Source: Rubrivirga litoralis
GTDB taxonomy: Bacteria > Bacteroidota > Rhodothermia > Rhodothermales > Rubricoccaceae
Direction of reading: 5' to 3'
Assembly: GCF_031846415.1 (NCBI RefSeq)
Contig: NZ_JAVRHT010000014.1
Coordinates: 1 to 64,000 of the forward strand
DNA: 64,000 nt
In this document: positions 62,918 to 64,000 of the stretch, piece after piece
How positions within the stretch are numbered: position 1 is the stretch's first letter
How the letters are laid out: each line of letters starts with the position of its first letter
Translations under genes and position numbers: made by a program
The notes under the pieces: model-generated
Databases searched by the model: none
What the model was told of the DNA's origin: nothing
Seen by the model: the letters and a program-made list of their open reading frames with translations, nothing else

Positions 62918-63108
62918 GGCCATACCATGTATTACCCGTCCCGGGTTTGTCTCTGGCAGCCCCGGGAGACGAGCCTGAGGGACAGCCTTGGCGGGCGGGG
63001 CGGGGCGGCCCGTTTTGCTGCCGCCACCGGCCCCTCGGTTCGCCCGCTCTTCGGGGAACTGCCCCCACCCCGCCCGGTTCGCCCTACACACCCTTAAGAG
63101 ACCCTCCG

Positions 63109-64000
63109 ATGAGCACCTACACCGAGCACGATTTCTTCGAGGACGTCGCCGAGCAGGGCTACAAATACGGGTTCGTGACGGACGTCGAGACGGAGAAGGC
63201 GCCGAAGGGCCTGAGCGAAGACACGGTCCGCTACATCTCGGCCAAGAAGGAGGAGCCCGAGTGGCTCCTGGAGTACCGCCTCAAGGCGCTCCGGCACTTT
63301 TTCAAGCTGCTCGCCGAGCAGAAGACGCCAGTCTGGGCGCACCTCAACGTCCCAGAGATCGACTACCAGAACGCGTATTACTACGCGGCGCCGGGCAAGA
63401 AGGCCCGCTACGACTCACTCGACGACGTGCCGCCCGAGGTGCTCGCCGACTTCGAGAAGCTGGGCATCCCGCTCGGCGAGCAGGCGCGGCTGGCCGGCGT
63501 GGCCGTCGACGCGGTCATGGACTCGGTCTCGGTCGCGACGACGTTCAAGGAGGAGCTGGCCAAGGAGGGCATCATCTTTTGCTCGTTTAGCGAGGCCGTC
63601 CAGAACCACCCCGACCTCGTCCGCGAGAACATGGGGTCGGTGGTCCCCTACACGGACAACCTGTACGCGGCGCTCAACTCGGCCGTGTTCTCGGACGGCT
63701 CCTTCTGCTACATCCCGAAGGGCGTCCGCTGCCCGATGGAGCTGAGCACGTACTTCCGCATCAACGAGGCCAACACGGGCCAGTTCGAGCGGACGCTGAT
63801 TATCTGCGAGGACGACGGATACGTCTCCTACATGGAAGGCTGCACGGCGCCGATGCGTGAGGAGTACCAGCTCCACGCGGCGATCGTGGAGATCGTAGCT
63901 CATGACAACGCCGAGGTCAAGTACTCGACGATCCAGAACTGGTACCCGGGCTCGGCCGACGGCAAGGGCGGGGTGTACAACTTCGTAACCAAGCGCGCGC
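63109..64000 (+). CDS. sufB: Fe-S cluster assembly protein SufB, 5' part
   Basis: Starts at ATG 63109 and runs off the window; 297 codons visible. KYGFVTDVETEKAPKGLSED, RYISAKKEEPEWLLEYR, WAHLNVPEIDYQNAYYYAAP, CSFSEAVQNHPDLV, GSFCYIPKGVRCPMELSTYF and SYMEGCTAP are canonical SufB. With SufC and SufD it forms the scaffold that builds [4Fe-4S] clusters, needed by several enzymes here (nitrate reductase, MoaA, HemW). The rest of the operon is expected to the right. Confidence 0.96.
   Translation, partial: MSTYTEHDFFEDVAEQGYKYGFVTDVETEKAPKGLSEDTVRYISAKKEEPEWLLEYRLKALRHFFKLLAEQKTPVWAHLNVPEIDYQNAYYYAAPGKKARYDSLDDVPPEVLADFEKLGIPLGEQARLAGVAVDAVMDSVSVATTFKEELAKEGIIFCSFSEAVQNHPDLVRENMGSVVPYTDNLYAALNSAVFSDGSFCYIPKGVRCPMELSTYFRINEANTGQFERTLIICEDDGYVSYMEGCTAPMREEYQLHAAIVEIVAHDNAEVKYSTIQNWYPGSADGKGGVYNFVTKRA

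Noticed and set aside
62870..63108. A riboswitch or small RNA upstream of sufB
   Set aside because: Hairpins are present but match no aptamer I recognise; the palindrome is better explained as an operator.

Overview
The window comes from a very GC-rich genome. Its gene set points to a marine Rhodothermota/Bacteroidota relative (Rubricoccaceae-like): BamA followed by two OmpH/Skp paralogues, a GWxTD-domain lipoprotein, the Bacteroidota family often named asparagine synthetase B, a cysteine-free FmdB-type protein and SufB. That placement is inference from gene content, not from a search. No tRNA, rRNA or CRISPR array was seen.

Region 1 (1 to about 18.4 kb) is a nitrate and molybdenum-cofactor island bordered by transposon debris. 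The left edge holds a quinone-oxidoreductase pseudogene with an internal stop, the 3' end of tenA and a truncated IS1182-type transposase. A tight plus-strand operon follows (1.7 to 12.0 kb): membrane cytochrome-like subunit, Nas-type molybdopterin nitrate reductase, four-cluster ferredoxin, Rieske protein, small membrane protein, NarK transporter, then moeA, moaA, a mobB-mobA fusion, moaD and moaE. Most junctions are ATGA overlaps. A divergent permease/regulator pair shares a strong palindrome; the regulator resembles SufR. To its right is a decayed membrane-protein gene split by an IS256-type element with an 8-bp target duplication, then DUF488, a frameshifted IS200-like transposase inside an array of TGAA-loop hairpins, and a complete IS630 element with an A7 frameshift site.

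Region 2 (18.6 to 64 kb) is chromosomal backbone: envelope biogenesis (LolC/E-like, BamA, two OmpH, RseP, UppS, phosphatidylserine decarboxylase), core metabolism (PruA, TpiA, PanB, Dxr, SerS, a B12-binding mutase subunit, RmlD), HerA, Bcp, SurE, HemW, a hybrid histidine kinase, a GH3 plus beta-lactamase fusion, several lipoproteins and the start of a SUF locus. One ISAs1 element with a 9-bp target duplication interrupts it.

The most unusual property is the non-coding DNA. A GC-box word, GGGCGGGGCGG and its complement, recurs very densely. Its C-rich strand often sits directly before start codons, and paired copies form hairpins at convergent gene ends. Intergenic regions also carry short tandem arrays of 7-, 8-, 9-, 13- and 15-bp units, GTAG-headed perfect palindromes, and a composite dispersed repeat present twice (about 24.3 and 36.7 kb).
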